Shown here: positions 43,623 to 54,544 of the stretch, piece after piece | Numbering within the stretch: the stretch's first letter is position 1 | How the letters are laid out: each line of letters opens with the position of its first letter | The notes under the pieces: generated by a model | The model's input: only the letters and a program-made list of their open reading frames with translations | Told to the model about the DNA's origin: nothing | Databases searched by the model: none | Translations under genes and position numbers: made by a program | Assembly (NCBI GenBank): GCA_011503125.2 | Contig: WWBZ02000033.1 | Span: forward strand, 2,666,001 to 2,730,000 | Reading direction: 5' to 3' | Source of the DNA: Botryosphaeria dothidea | Taxonomy: Eukaryota > Ascomycota > Dothideomycetes > Botryosphaeriales > Botryosphaeriaceae | DNA: 64,000 bases

Positions 43623-46600
43623 TGAAGTCGAGGAGCAACGGCCGCGGTGGCGGTGCTGGCGGAGCGATAGTAGATAGCGAGGGACGGGCAGGCAGGAAGC
43701 GGCTGCGTCAGAGCACCGCGGCGGGCCTACTATGTAGTCGGTTGGGACGCGTAGCACTCGTGTTGGCAGCAAGGACACAGATCTCAGAGATTTCAGGCAC
43801 TGGCAAGATGTGACCGATGTCGCAAACGGAGCTTATGCATGGCGCTTGTACGGAGCTCTTGCGAGCCTTGGACAGCGTGGTAGGGGAGGAAGGTGTCATC
43901 GGCGTCAAGGCGAGGCCTAGCCGTCGAGGCTCGGGGAGGAGCAGGCCAAGCAAGGGTGGCTGCCGGTGGAGCTGCGGCGCCGCGAGCGCAGAGAAGCTCT
44001 TGCAAGACAGACAGCCTTTTGCTGTGGGCGGATGGATGATACCAGACGTTGCAACATGGCTATTCCGCAACGGAGAGCCGAGGGCCGCGCAGGGCCAGCC
44101 TGAGCCCCCGCCGGCCAATCCGCGCCCCCAGCCGCCCGAGCAGCAGCTCGTCATCCCCGTTCCGGGCAATCGCCCTCTTCCTATCCTGCATCTCTCTGAT
44201 CAAGCTGCCCCCCAGCCGCGATCCACGTGCGCCTCCCGGCGCTACTGCTGCGCGACCCGCCAGCCGCTGAGTGCTCTGCGGCTCGAAGCCCGCCGCCGCC
44301 AAGCCTGCCTCCCGTTTCATCGTCATCACCACCACCACCACCGCCGCCGCCGCACCAGCTGCGCGAGCCCTCTCCTCCTGCACCCGCTCTGCCTTAGCCG
44401 TCTGGGGGCCCCGTTGCGTGTAACCAGCGGCTGCTCCTGCAATCTGCATTGTATCTGCGCCGCCTGCAGCGCTTCGGCCGCAAGCACGCACGGCGGCACG
44501 ACGGCGGGCCATATCGTCCTCTCTCGCGTCCTCTACACCAAATAAGAAGCTGTCCTCCGTCTGGCGTCAACGTAGGATGGCTCACCTCTTGCCAAGCGGA
44601 GGGACTTCCGATGCCACCGGCCGGCAGATGCAGATGTCACGCTCCCGCACGCGAATCTATGCCCACATGTTGCCGCTGGCTGTAACGCTGATTCGGCCCT
44701 GCAGGAGAGGGCAGCAAAGCCCAATCGCTCACCTGCAGCTGCAAAAAGCTTGGTATCCGCGGCCCGCCTTATCAAACCGCCTTTGCGGAGAAGCTGCCTT
44801 CTGGCGTTGCACTTCAGGAGAAAGCCTGCCTGATGTTGAAAAGGTGTAACCCTACCGAGTAAGTCCCCGTTGTTCCAGGCACGCCGGCTCCATAGCATTA
44901 TTGCCCGCGGGAGATCGCAATTTTTTTCGTTCGTAGTCACAACACGTACACGATCCACACTTGCCCGTTACGTCCCGCCGTTCGCTTCCCTCAGCGCCGA
45001 CGGATCGCTGCGCTTCCCGCTTTGTGTTACATATGGGCCAGATCTCGGCTGCTGACCGTCCTGGCGTGACCGCAGAGTGCAGCGGCGTGATGACGCCTCG
45101 GCCGTGGAACCATCTCACAGAACCTGGAGATGATGCTCGAGTCGCCGCTTTGGCGTGCTTACGTCGTGCGTGCAATCAATTGCTGTGCGCAGAGGGCTCT
45201 CGCTTCTTGGAACCGCTGTGCAGGCACGAGGACGCGCACTGTTGCCCAATTGACCCTTCGCAGCTGGGTGTGGAGGAGAGAAAGCTGGATTGCTGCTTCA
45301 AGGCGCGCCGCACCGTGGCGTTGGAGTGTTTGTGTGCGCTTTGCCACTGCGGGAGCGGCCCCTCACAGAAACTGAAGCGTTCTAGCTGCAGGGCAAATGC
45401 CGACGGGGCTTCCAGAAGCATGGAACCACAAACCTTCCGTCGGCCCTGCCGGGCTCATCAGGCTCCAGCCGTTGTGACGCCGTTTCAGAAGCACTGCCAT
45501 TGGCCATTGGACGCCCTGTCCCTCACAGAAATTGAGCCATTCTAAAACGTCTGGAAACGACGTGGTTGAGTTTCTTTCGTCAGATCTTCGCCGCTTCACC
45601 ATGGACGCCCCCCTACGTCAATGACACATTTGCCGCATGCTTTAGCTCCAGCATGAACCAAGAAACGCCGTGCTTCCTGGGTTTTCTCAACTTTGAGTCC
45701 CTTTCGGCGTTACCGGCACCACCTATCCTCCAGACGCCCCACCTCCCTCACATGCCATGAGCCTACCAGTCCGGTGCAGAGGGAATAAAGGGCGGCAAGC
45801 TGCCCAGGAATGCGTCAGGCCGTCGTCCAAGTTCATGCGCTCTCACCGCTTCATTGTTTGTTCGACCTCAGACGGCCGCCAACACCAAACATAGGCTGGC
45901 AAATTCCGTTTCTGAATTCGACAGTATGCGGGCTAAGGCTCCCTTTACTGTGAGAGCTGAGCCGAGCCGGCCACTCTGCTCCATGTGAGACTACTCACAT
46001 TTTCTCCTCCGTGCACAGCTGCCCATGTGCGAAGATTGCGGTGGTGGCAGTCAAGCCCAACATCGTCTCCGAGCATGCATGGCGAGAAGATTCGCCGAGC
46101 GGACTCAATATATCGTCTTGAGGAAGACGTTCGGAGAAACTTTCATAACAACGAGAGAACCATCAAATTAAGTAAGCAAACCCTATTTCTCACCTACAAA
46201 CATCCGTACTCTGCCAAGCAGGATTGCATTTTCCGAAAAGAACATCTATCGCTTCCCTAATCTCCGTTCCTTCCAGTTACGGACGACGATACTACATAGC
46301 GTGGTAAGTAGCAGTAGCACTCGCAGGAGCCGCAGAACATCCTTTCCCCACATCTCCACCACCCGTTGCCTCCGTTGCCCTCGCCGTTCCCAAACACGCC
46401 TCCCCACAAAGCCTGTCCGAATGGGGACAAGTGCTGATGGCAGGGTGCCCTCCTTCGTATGCCGATCAACGGTTCTCACGTCCGCATGACCTGCCATCTG
46501 GAACCTCTCCAGCTCAGGCACGCTCACGAGTTTCGGCTTTCTCCCGCTGAGGAACGCACGCAATACCCTTCCCATGTGTTCTCTGTGCTAGGTCGCACCG

Positions 46601-47692
46601 GTACATACCGTTCCAACCAACAATTATTCCGATGCCCTTCCGCTGAAGCGGGCTAGAGTTGCAAAACCATCAGGTCCCACCCCCCCCGCGGAAGAAGCTC
46701 GTGACGTAAGCCCAAGTCAAGTGACTTTGGGTTTCTACGGACTGCCATAAGCGACGTTGCAACGAACACCTCTCAGCCTCCTAGTCATTTCCCCCCCCCA
46801 ATACCACTCGCCTATCTGCTAGCCGTTCCCTCCGGTTCTGGCCCTCTGGGCGGGATGCGCCAAGATCCTTCAGGCCGTAATCTGCAAGCACTATCTAGTT
46901 TATTGGGGTTGCAGATTGCCGTGTGGAGGCTTATTAACATGCGGAAACAAAGGCAAGGTAGGCAGTAGTGGCATGTGAATGCGGCGCGGGTGTGTGCTGA
47001 TGATAATGGTGGTGGTGGTGAGAGAGTGGGCAACAAGACACCAAAGCGAAAACAAGGATGCAGATAACGGATCGCGTGCATCGCCAATTAGTCTAGACCC
47101 AGCATGCGAATGTCTTGCATGAACTGCAGCTCATTCAAACTACCGACGGCGAACTCCGCTTGGGAAAGGAAAAGAGGATGTGGTGTCGACAATGGCGGTG
47201 AAGAAAAAACGCACGTCCGAATTTCCTTCCAGAGCAAAGCAAGGGATGTGTGTGATCACAGAAGCATCTCTCACGCGAGCTCGATTTGGAAGAAGAAAAC
47301 ATCCCTTTTCCATCTTCCTTCACAGACTCCTCTGCATCGGTAAAAAGTGGTATCAAAAGGAGAGACTCTTAACCCCCCGGAGTCATAGACCCATTCCAAC
47401 CTCTCTAGCGGTCCAACTATTCCTCAAATCGCCCACCATGATCTCGTTTCTCATTCCAAATCTCATCCAAAAACCGGACCAACCAAGAAAAAAAGCTGTA
47501 AACCCCAGTGACTCGCTTGCACCCTTAGAAATGCAGCCCAAAGCAACAGCGCGCTCGAAACGTATCATCATGGTGTCGATAATCCCCTCCTTGAATCTCA
47601 TCCATCCGTCATCATTCCTGAATAATTACAAAAACGTAGTGAACTTAAGCAACAAGAAGAACAAGAAGAGCACAACCTCGGTTGCTACTGAA
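43623..47692. other. Large intergenic spacer inside the GlcNAc cluster
   Basis: 4.1 kb between hxk3 and ngt1. The right part of 43.6-44.6 kb is GC-rich with a (CAC)n/(CGC)n run near 44326-44356 that makes long spurious open frames; 45.9-47.7 kb is mixed with several C-runs. No ORF has a family. It could contain long untranslated leaders or a non-coding RNA, but nothing in the sequence shows this. Confidence 0.5.
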
Positions 47693-49378
47693 TCAATGCT
47701 TGACCTCGGTCTCATACGCCGGGGTGCCCTGGGGAGCAACGTCCGTCAAGCTCTCATCCGTGAACTTCAGGTCCTCCTCGAGGGAGACCGAGTCCTTGAT
47801 CTTGATGAGAATGACGGGCAGTGCGATGACCAAGCTGCCGGCCAGGAGAACCCAGCAGGACGCGAACAGGTTCATGAAGGGCAGCTTCTTGAGGTCGAGG
47901 GCCCAGATGATGACGGCACCCGCGGATTGGATGCCCTTGTAGAAGCCAGCGAAGTTGGCGAGCTTGCGGCCGTTGTTGGTCATGGCGCCCATGAGCCTGT
48001 TTGGTAAACGGTCAGCCAAAAGACTTTGAGCAGAGAGTACGTATGTTGTCAACTTACCAGTAGACTGTAGTCTGCCACGCGGCGTCGTAGAATCCGTAGA
48101 ACATGTAGAGGAACATGGGACCAATGTAGCCGGAGTGAGCCCAGTCCTTGACGAGGAAATCCTTAGCGCTAGTCTCATCACGGGTGTAGGTCTTCTGGAA
48201 TGCGTAGCCGCCACCCCAGATGGCCATGGTCAAGATAAAAAGGGCGACCCAGACAGCCTTGGCGCGGGTAGTGCGACGGAAGCGCTGCTGGTCGAGACCA
48301 TAGCCGAAGATGAAGGCACCGACAATCTGCATGATGTAATACAGAGTGTTGTTGAGGGCGCGAGTGCGGGTGTTGAAATAGGCGGCATTGACATCGTTGA
48401 ATTGGTAGGTGTAGAACCAATTGGAGGCGAAGAACATGGGGAAGAGAACGATGATGTAGGGATCGGAGACGAAAGTCTCGCCCAAGCCGATAAGCTCGGA
48501 CTTCCAGCTGGGGTTCTTCATCAAGATGATGTGCGAGCCATCCTCACGGATGACGCTCTTCGCACTGACGAGGGTGAAGGCGAGACCGGCACCAATCAGA
48601 GTCAAAATCAAGAAGCCGATATAGGTGCCATCGCTGACGGTGCTGGCGGTGGTGGTGTGGATGTTCTGGCCCAGGGGAATCTGCGACGCGGGCCGGAATT
48701 GGTTAGCAAGGGAGACCGTTGAAGGCTTCTCGAAGCTCGAGCTCGTGGCAATGCCACAATTAGAAACCCGGCTGGGCGGTTTAGGCTTACCAGACTTCCG
48801 ATGACGGCTCCCAGGTTGAAGATCATCCAGAACCATGAGATGTAGCGACCCTTGGAAGCCTCGGGCGGATACGACATCATGATGGCGCCCTGGGCGCACC
48901 AAAGCAGGCCGGCGCACACACCGAGGAATGCGCCCGCGAAGATGGTAAAGCCGTAGTTTTGCGTGTGCGAGAAGCTGAGGAACGACGCGACGTAGATGCT
49001 GTAACCCAGTCCACCGAATCCGAGGGCAAACTTGACGCCCAGCGTGTTGGCGATGGTGCCGGCGAAGAAACCAACCACGGCAAAGGTCGAGTACAGGGCG
49101 ATGTTGGCCTTGTTGGCGGCCTCGGTGTCAACCTGGCCACCACCACCCATGCCGGACAGCGCATTGAACATGCCCGGGCACATGAAGCACACGAACGACA
49201 CGATTCCAAGCTGGACGGCCGGCGAGGCGTACCAGATCTTGTGTCCCAAGATATTGAACTCGCGGTACTTCCATGACTTCTTGCGCGAATCAACAACACC
49301 GGCTTCCTCGACGTAGGGCGGCGGAGTGCCCGAGGCTGGGCGCTCCTCGGCTTTGGACATTTTTTCGTTGTCGGCCAT
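47693..49378 (-). CDS. ngt1: N-acetylglucosamine transporter (Ngt1-type, UNC-93/MFSD11-like major facilitator)
   Basis: Minus-strand exons 49378..48791, 48680..48058 and 47996..47693 give 504 aa. Splices join GAVIGSL to IPLGQNIHTTTAS and TVYW to LMGAMTNNGRK. After a cytosolic start (MADNEKMSKAEERPASG) there are about 11-12 membrane helices, among them YASPAVQLGIVSFVCFMCPGMFNALSGMGGGG, IALYSTFAVVGFFAGTIANTLGVKFALGFGGLGYSIY, GLLWCAQGAIMMSYPPEASKGRYISWFWMIFN, and FASCWVLLAGSLVIALPVILI. The UNC-93-like subgroup of the major facilitator superfamily includes the Candida GlcNAc permease Ngt1. The plasma-membrane role in GlcNAc/H+ uptake is from that homology and from the cluster. The ATG at 49378 is used; the frame upstream has no ATG. 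Divergent from dam1. Confidence 0.9.
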
Positions 49379-50710
49379 GGTGATGGAGGTCAATCGTGTC
49401 GAGAGTCGAGCGCTGGGGCCGTGTGGGGGCAGGCGGAGATAGGGGAGGCGCGGTGGAGACTTGGGCGAGAGCTCGCGCTGGTGGTTGGCTGGCTCACGGG
49501 GCCCTGGGGCGGCGTGGGAGAGGTGTCACTTGTTCGACGTTCACGAGGAAAGGCGGCGCTGGGCCGTGGGCACACGAGCAGGAGCGTGTTCTATATATTG
49601 CAGGCAGGCCGTGGCGTGGTCGTGTCCCGGCGGAGCGCTAGCGGTCACCAAGCTTCCTCCGCACGACGCTTGGGCGCCGCAAGGAGCGGTCCACGAGAGA
49701 TAGCATGCTGCCAGATTCGGCTCAGCCAACGAGCGGCACGGCAAGCCCAGCGATAAGACGCGCTGGTCGGTGGTCGCGCACAAATACGGGGACTCGGCAT
49801 GCGCCCGGACGCCAGGGTCGCGCTGCGGGACGCCAGAGCGAGGGCTGAGCGTGAAGGCTGACAGACCGCCGGCAGAGGCTCAGGGCCCGGGGCTCGAGGA
49901 CAGCTCCCGCGGCATCTGGTGGCGCTGGGGCGCTGACCCGAGGTGTGCGGGCGCCAGCCAAACAGAGCGCGCTCGGCTGCGCACGACAGAGCCGGTGCAA
50001 GACAATCTCTCCCGCTCGCTTTCAAGCTCCCTCCTCCGCGCTGCCCTTGGTTCCTTCGCCAATCGCCCTCCGCCGCCAGCTGCAACGGTCGAGCAAGCCA
50101 CCAAACCCCTCACAGATGTAACCTTTTGATCACCAGCCACTCGCACTGTCCACGCTCGAGCAGCAAGCCCAGATAACACTGTCGCAGACGGGCATCGCGA
50201 CTATCTCCAGCTGCGACCTCGCTGACTCGGCCTGCATTGCAGCAGCAGTGAGTTGTGGGTGCCCCCCCCCGGTCTGCGTTGCGCCGGCCGCGTGGTATGA
50301 CGGCGTTGCCAGTGGGACTACCCGCCCGCCATCGTGACCCTGGAGTGAGGCAGTTCGCACGGCGACGGGGACAGAAGCCCGCACGCCAATCGAGCATCGC
50401 CAGCGTAGTATGTATGGTAACACCATGATGATGCACCGATTATCCCGACAACACCGGGCGAGCGCCCAATGAAGCCCCGCCATTCCGGCACACTTTCGCC
50501 GATGACGGCCATGAGTCCGCTGTCTTCCAGTGGCAACGCCGCCTACGACGATGCTACCAGCTCATGTAAAAGCCTCTGGAGCCCCCAGAAATGGGTGAGC
50601 CAAGTGAGAACTGCTGCAAACTGCTCCTCAGCTGCCACTGCAGTCTATTTTTGACTCCATCCATCCTGCTGCATTCGGACGCCTAACCCGCCCTCCACCG
50701 CTCCATCACC
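49379..50710. promoter_or_regulatory. Divergent ngt1/dam1 promoter
   Basis: 1.33 kb between the start codons, GC-rich with overlapping spurious open frames on both strands. No family recognised. Presumed to carry shared regulatory sites for transporter and deaminase. Confidence 0.5.
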
Positions 50711-52296
50711 ATGTAAGCTTTTCCTCGGCGAGGCTGTGTGGCTAGTGCTGACCCAATCGCCACTAGGAGGCTCATCATCCGTGAAGATCCCCAGGCTGCG
50801 TCTACATATATAGCAGACTATATCGTCGGTATGTCCGGGTCTCTCCACCAGCATCCCACTATCTCTTCCCTCTCGTAATCCGTCGTGTCTGGTCTTCCTT
50901 CCGTGCAGTCGTCGAGACAATGTTTTGACTCGGTATTTCCTGTGACCTGTAGAGCGCATTAAGGCCTTCGAGCCCACGCCCGAGAAGCCGTTCGTCCTGG
51001 GCTTGCCAACGGGCAGCAGCCCCGAGATCATCTATAAGATTCTGGTGCAGAAGTACAAGCATGGCGAGGTCTCGTTCCGGAACGTCATCACGTTCAATAT
51101 GGTACGACCCGACCTTTCCTTCTTTCTGGCGTCACACGACGTCTATTAATATGCATTTTCTTCGCATCCCCCCCCCAAAGGAAAGCACAGACAACACTAT
51201 TGCTTGCAGATGCTAGCGTGCCAGGTTCCCGGGGCCAATGGCAGATCGAGGCTTGCAGTTCGTGTCACGACCTGCTGCACGCTCCGAGACAAGTCATTCA
51301 GGCCCCACCGCCGGAACAAAGGGATGGTGCGGTGCGCGAGCAAGCAATTGTCGATCACGACCAATCAATCGCCTCGATGCAGTAATGGCAGACATGAGCA
51401 CTGACACTGTCTAGGACGAGTACGTGGGCATCCCGCGCGAGCACCCGGAGTCCTACCACAGCTTCATGTACAAGCACTTTTTCTCCCACGTCGATCTGGA
51501 CCCGGCCAACATCAACATCCTGAACGGCAATGCCCCCGATCTGGAGGCCGAATGCCTCGCATACGAGGAGAAGATCAAGGCTGTCGGCGGCATTGAGCTG
51601 TTCCTGGGCGGCATTGGCGCCGACGGCCACATCGCCTTCAACGAGCCTGGCTCGTCGCTGAAGTCGCGCACGCGTGTCAAGACGCTGGCGTACGACACCA
51701 TCCTTGCAAATTCGCGCTTCTTCGACAACGACATCTCACAAGTCCCCGCCATGGCGCTGACTGTCGGTGTCGGCACCGTCCTGGATGCTCGCGAGGTCAT
51801 CGTCATCATCACCGGCGCGCACAAAGCGTTGGCTCTGCAGAAGTGCGTCGAGGAGGGCATCAATCACATGTGGACCCTCTCCGCCCTTCAACAGCACCAG
51901 CACCCAATGCTCGTTGTCGACGAGGACGCCACGCTTGAGCTCAAGGTCAAGACGGTGCGCTACTTCAAGTCGATTGAGAAGGTCGCTCGCCGCCTCGGCT
52001 TCGAGCAGATGCTGCCTTCTGAGGCCCGCATCACCGCCAAGCGTAGCACCATCCGGGAGGGCATCCTCAACAGCCCCCTCAGCCCTAAGCCCACCAAGCC
52101 TCCGTCGTTCCAGGTCCCGCTGCTGGTACCCAACCCGAACCCTCAGTCCATCAGCCGCACACCGACTCCCGAACCTGTGCTCGAGAGCATGGCCAGCCGC
52201 ATCTCGCCGGTCAAGCCCTCTGTCGATTCTCAGACCATCCCTGACGATGTTCCCCTCCAGCGGATGGGTGCGCGCGTCGCGCCTCTGGCTAGCTAA
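50711..52296 (+). CDS. dam1: Glucosamine-6-phosphate deaminase (start codon split by an intron)
   Basis: Exons 50711..50712, 50767..50828, 50953..51101 and 51415..52296 give 364 aa. Unspliced, the ATG at 50711 is followed at once by TAA; splicing AT|GTAAGC...CACTAG|G builds ATG and then [28 protein letters not shown], the canonical NagB start (MRLI.). Motifs: [33 protein letters not shown] (catalytic Asp), [18 protein letters not shown] (His and Glu of the active site), [53 protein letters not shown]. It converts glucosamine-6-P to fructose-6-P and ammonium. The last about 90 residues are a Pro/Ser-rich disordered extension beyond the 266-aa bacterial enzyme. The third intron is 313 bases, long for this genome. 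The end of the GlcNAc pathway; known as NAG1 in Candida. Confidence 0.95.
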
Positions 52297-52913
52297 TTTA
52301 CTTCTCTCCAGATCTTAATTTGTTCCACATGCAAATCTTCCAAATTGCTACAAGCGCAGCGAACTTTGGCGTACGGGAATGGGAGGAGTTCTTGAGATTC
52401 GAGTCAATCGCTAGAAGATGCACTGGTTAGATAGTCATGATGAGGGTATGCACTCGCTTGTACGAGTAGAGAAACCGTGAAGCCTTAGAATTGAACAAAA
52501 GGGAAATTGCGTAGCATTAAAGGGCGTTAAGCAAAAAGCGAAGACATTCCAGATATCGTTTTAGAGTATAGAGTGTATATAATCTTTGTATATATGTATC
52601 ATATGTTCGTGTGTATGTCAGTTTCATTTGCCTTTTTGTAGTATCGTACTGATTCAGTCGCTTCTACTAGATTTCAAGGCGTACATTGCACCGTCACTCG
52701 AAACAAGCAAATATAATTTCTTCTCATTATTGAGTAATTCAATTGCACAAAAATCATTGATCAGTCAGGGCCGAGGCCTGCCGCGTCCACACATGACGCA
52801 GTTTTGCGGAAAGTGGCACACTGACACGAACGCGTCTCCCGCGACGCGACGACATACAACTTTTCCCACAATCACCACGCACCCCACAAGCGATTCTCGC
52901 ACATCCAGGCGCC
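52297..52913. other. Intergenic: dam1 3' UTR and nse1 promoter
   Basis: AT-rich (52480-52750) then short leader. Nothing coding. Confidence 0.45.
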
Positions 52914-54050
52914 ATGGCAGACGTCGAATCTGCATACAACAACAGTCACCGGGCTTTCCTGCAAGCCTTCCTCGCACGGTCCGTCATGACCTTCGAGGAA
53001 GCCCAACCCATCCTCGCCGCTATCCTCTCCGCACGCGATGGTAAACCGCACCACAACCCCACATTCCTTTCATGCCGTTCGGCGCAAGACAAGCACTCTT
53101 CTTCCAAGCAGCTAAGCCATGTCATATAGAAAACCGGCCCATCACGCCCGCCGACATAAGCGAAGCCGACTTCCAGACATACGTCTCCGCCCTCAACGCC
53201 TCGCTCTCGCCGCTCGACCTGGAGATCCGCTCGACACGCCCACAAACGACATCGGCCTCGAATCGGCCGCCGCCCGTCTGGGCGCTCGTCAACACCACCT
53301 CGGACGCGCTGACGCAGCTCGCAACCACCCACTCGGCCGACGAGATCGCCTACGTCAAGCGCCTGCTCGACGCCATGTTCGAGACGCACAACAGCGCGTG
53401 GCGTGCCGAGGTCATGGCGCTGACGGGCATGCAGGCGCTGCAGCTGTACAAAGCCTCGCCGCGCAGTCGCGAGTCGGGTGCGAACGAGGGCGAGACGCAG
53501 GGGTCGGCGGGGGCGTCGTTGACGATGGCGCAGGCGCAGAGGGTGCTGGATGATTTGGTTGAGGAAGGGTGGTTCGACAAGAGTTCCAAGGGGTTTCTTA
53601 GCCTGTCGCCGCGGGCGCTGATGGAGCTGCGCGGATGGCTGATCGATACGTACAACGAGCCGCCGAACCCCGAGGACAGCGATGATGAGGGCGTGGAGAG
53701 GATCAAGATGTGTGAGGCTTGCAGGGAGATCGTGACGGTGGTGAGTACGCTCCAATTGCAGTGCCTAGCCAATTGGGAGATTGCGATTGCCCAGTTGCTG
53801 ACATTTTGTTTTTTTTCCTAAGGGCCAACGGTGCTCCAACCGTGACTGCTGCTGCCGATTGCATGATGCCTGTGTTCGTCAGTTCTTCCGTACCCTTCCG
53901 GAGAAGAAGTGCCCCATCTGCAAGTCCGAATGGACGGAACAGGACTTTGTGGGCGAGCGCGCCGCAAAACCGCAGAACCGCACAAGCACTGCCACAGCTG
54001 CTTCTTCGTCAAGAAGAACCACCATAGCCTACGAAGATGATTCGGAGTAA
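52914..54050 (+). CDS. nse1: SMC5/6 complex subunit Nse1 (RING-like)
   Basis: Exons 52914..53040, 53130..53740 and 53823..54050 give 321 aa. Junctions restore LSARD-ENRPITPADIS and EIVTV-GQRCSNRDCCCRLH. Nse1 is the E3-like subunit that with Nse3 and Nse4 forms the kleisin subcomplex of SMC5/6 in DNA repair. Visible: winged-helix-type N-terminal region (NNSHRAFLQAFLARSVMTFEEAQPILAAIL), a second winged helix with LDDLVEEGWFDKSSKGFLSLSPRALMELRGWL, and at about 235-290 the variant RING CEAC..GQRCSNRDCCCRLHDACVRQFF...KKCPICKSEW. The tail is Ser/Thr-rich. The C4HC3-like ligand set is complete. Housekeeping gene bordering the GlcNAc cluster, with no expected role in it. Confidence 0.92.
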
Positions 54051-54544
54051 GCTTGAGCAAGTACAGGTCAAAGTCCACAAATCAGAAGGATACGATGGGA
54101 GAGGCGAGAAGAGATACTTCTCAGGAAATGAAATGATACCCATAGACATTAAGGAGCTGGCCGCGTAGGCTGGTGTATGAATGAAAATCAATTGAATAGC
54201 ATCCCGGATGTAACCGTCCTAATTGAACCATCATCCAATACGCACAAGAATTAGAGCATAAAAAAAAAGTGGTATCGACATTCGTGAGAACTTCGTTACA
54301 GAAACAACCCGCAATCCAAACTTGACACATCCTGTCCGTAGACAAAACCATCCCCAACCCAAAGCCCAGCAAGAAATCTGATAAGTACCCCATCCCAAAA
54401 AAAACGCCATCCATCCTTACACCTAAGGCATGAAAGAGAGCGTCCACTTTTCCTTCCCTCCTAGCACCTTCTCCTTAGCTCTAAAATACGGGGTGTACCA
54501 GGTACATCTTACAGGTCACCAATCCGTGGTCTTTTACGGATCAC
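54051..54544. other. Convergent 3' flanks of nse1 and snaD-like gene
   Basis: No feature beyond presumed terminators. Confidence 0.4.

Noticed and set aside
43817..44545. 242-codon plus-strand frame near hxk3
   Set aside because: Driven by GC-rich sequence and a (CAC)n/(CGC)n run giving poly-His/Arg; overlaps equally long minus frames and has no family.
45361..45544. Two 24-base near-repeats (CCTCACAGAAA...TTCTA at 45361 and 45521)
   Set aside because: Four mismatches in 24 bases and no further periodicity or element structure; may be chance.
44961..45545. 194-codon Cys-containing frame in the spacer
   Set aside because: No signal peptide, no recognisable pattern of cysteines, competing frames on the other strand.
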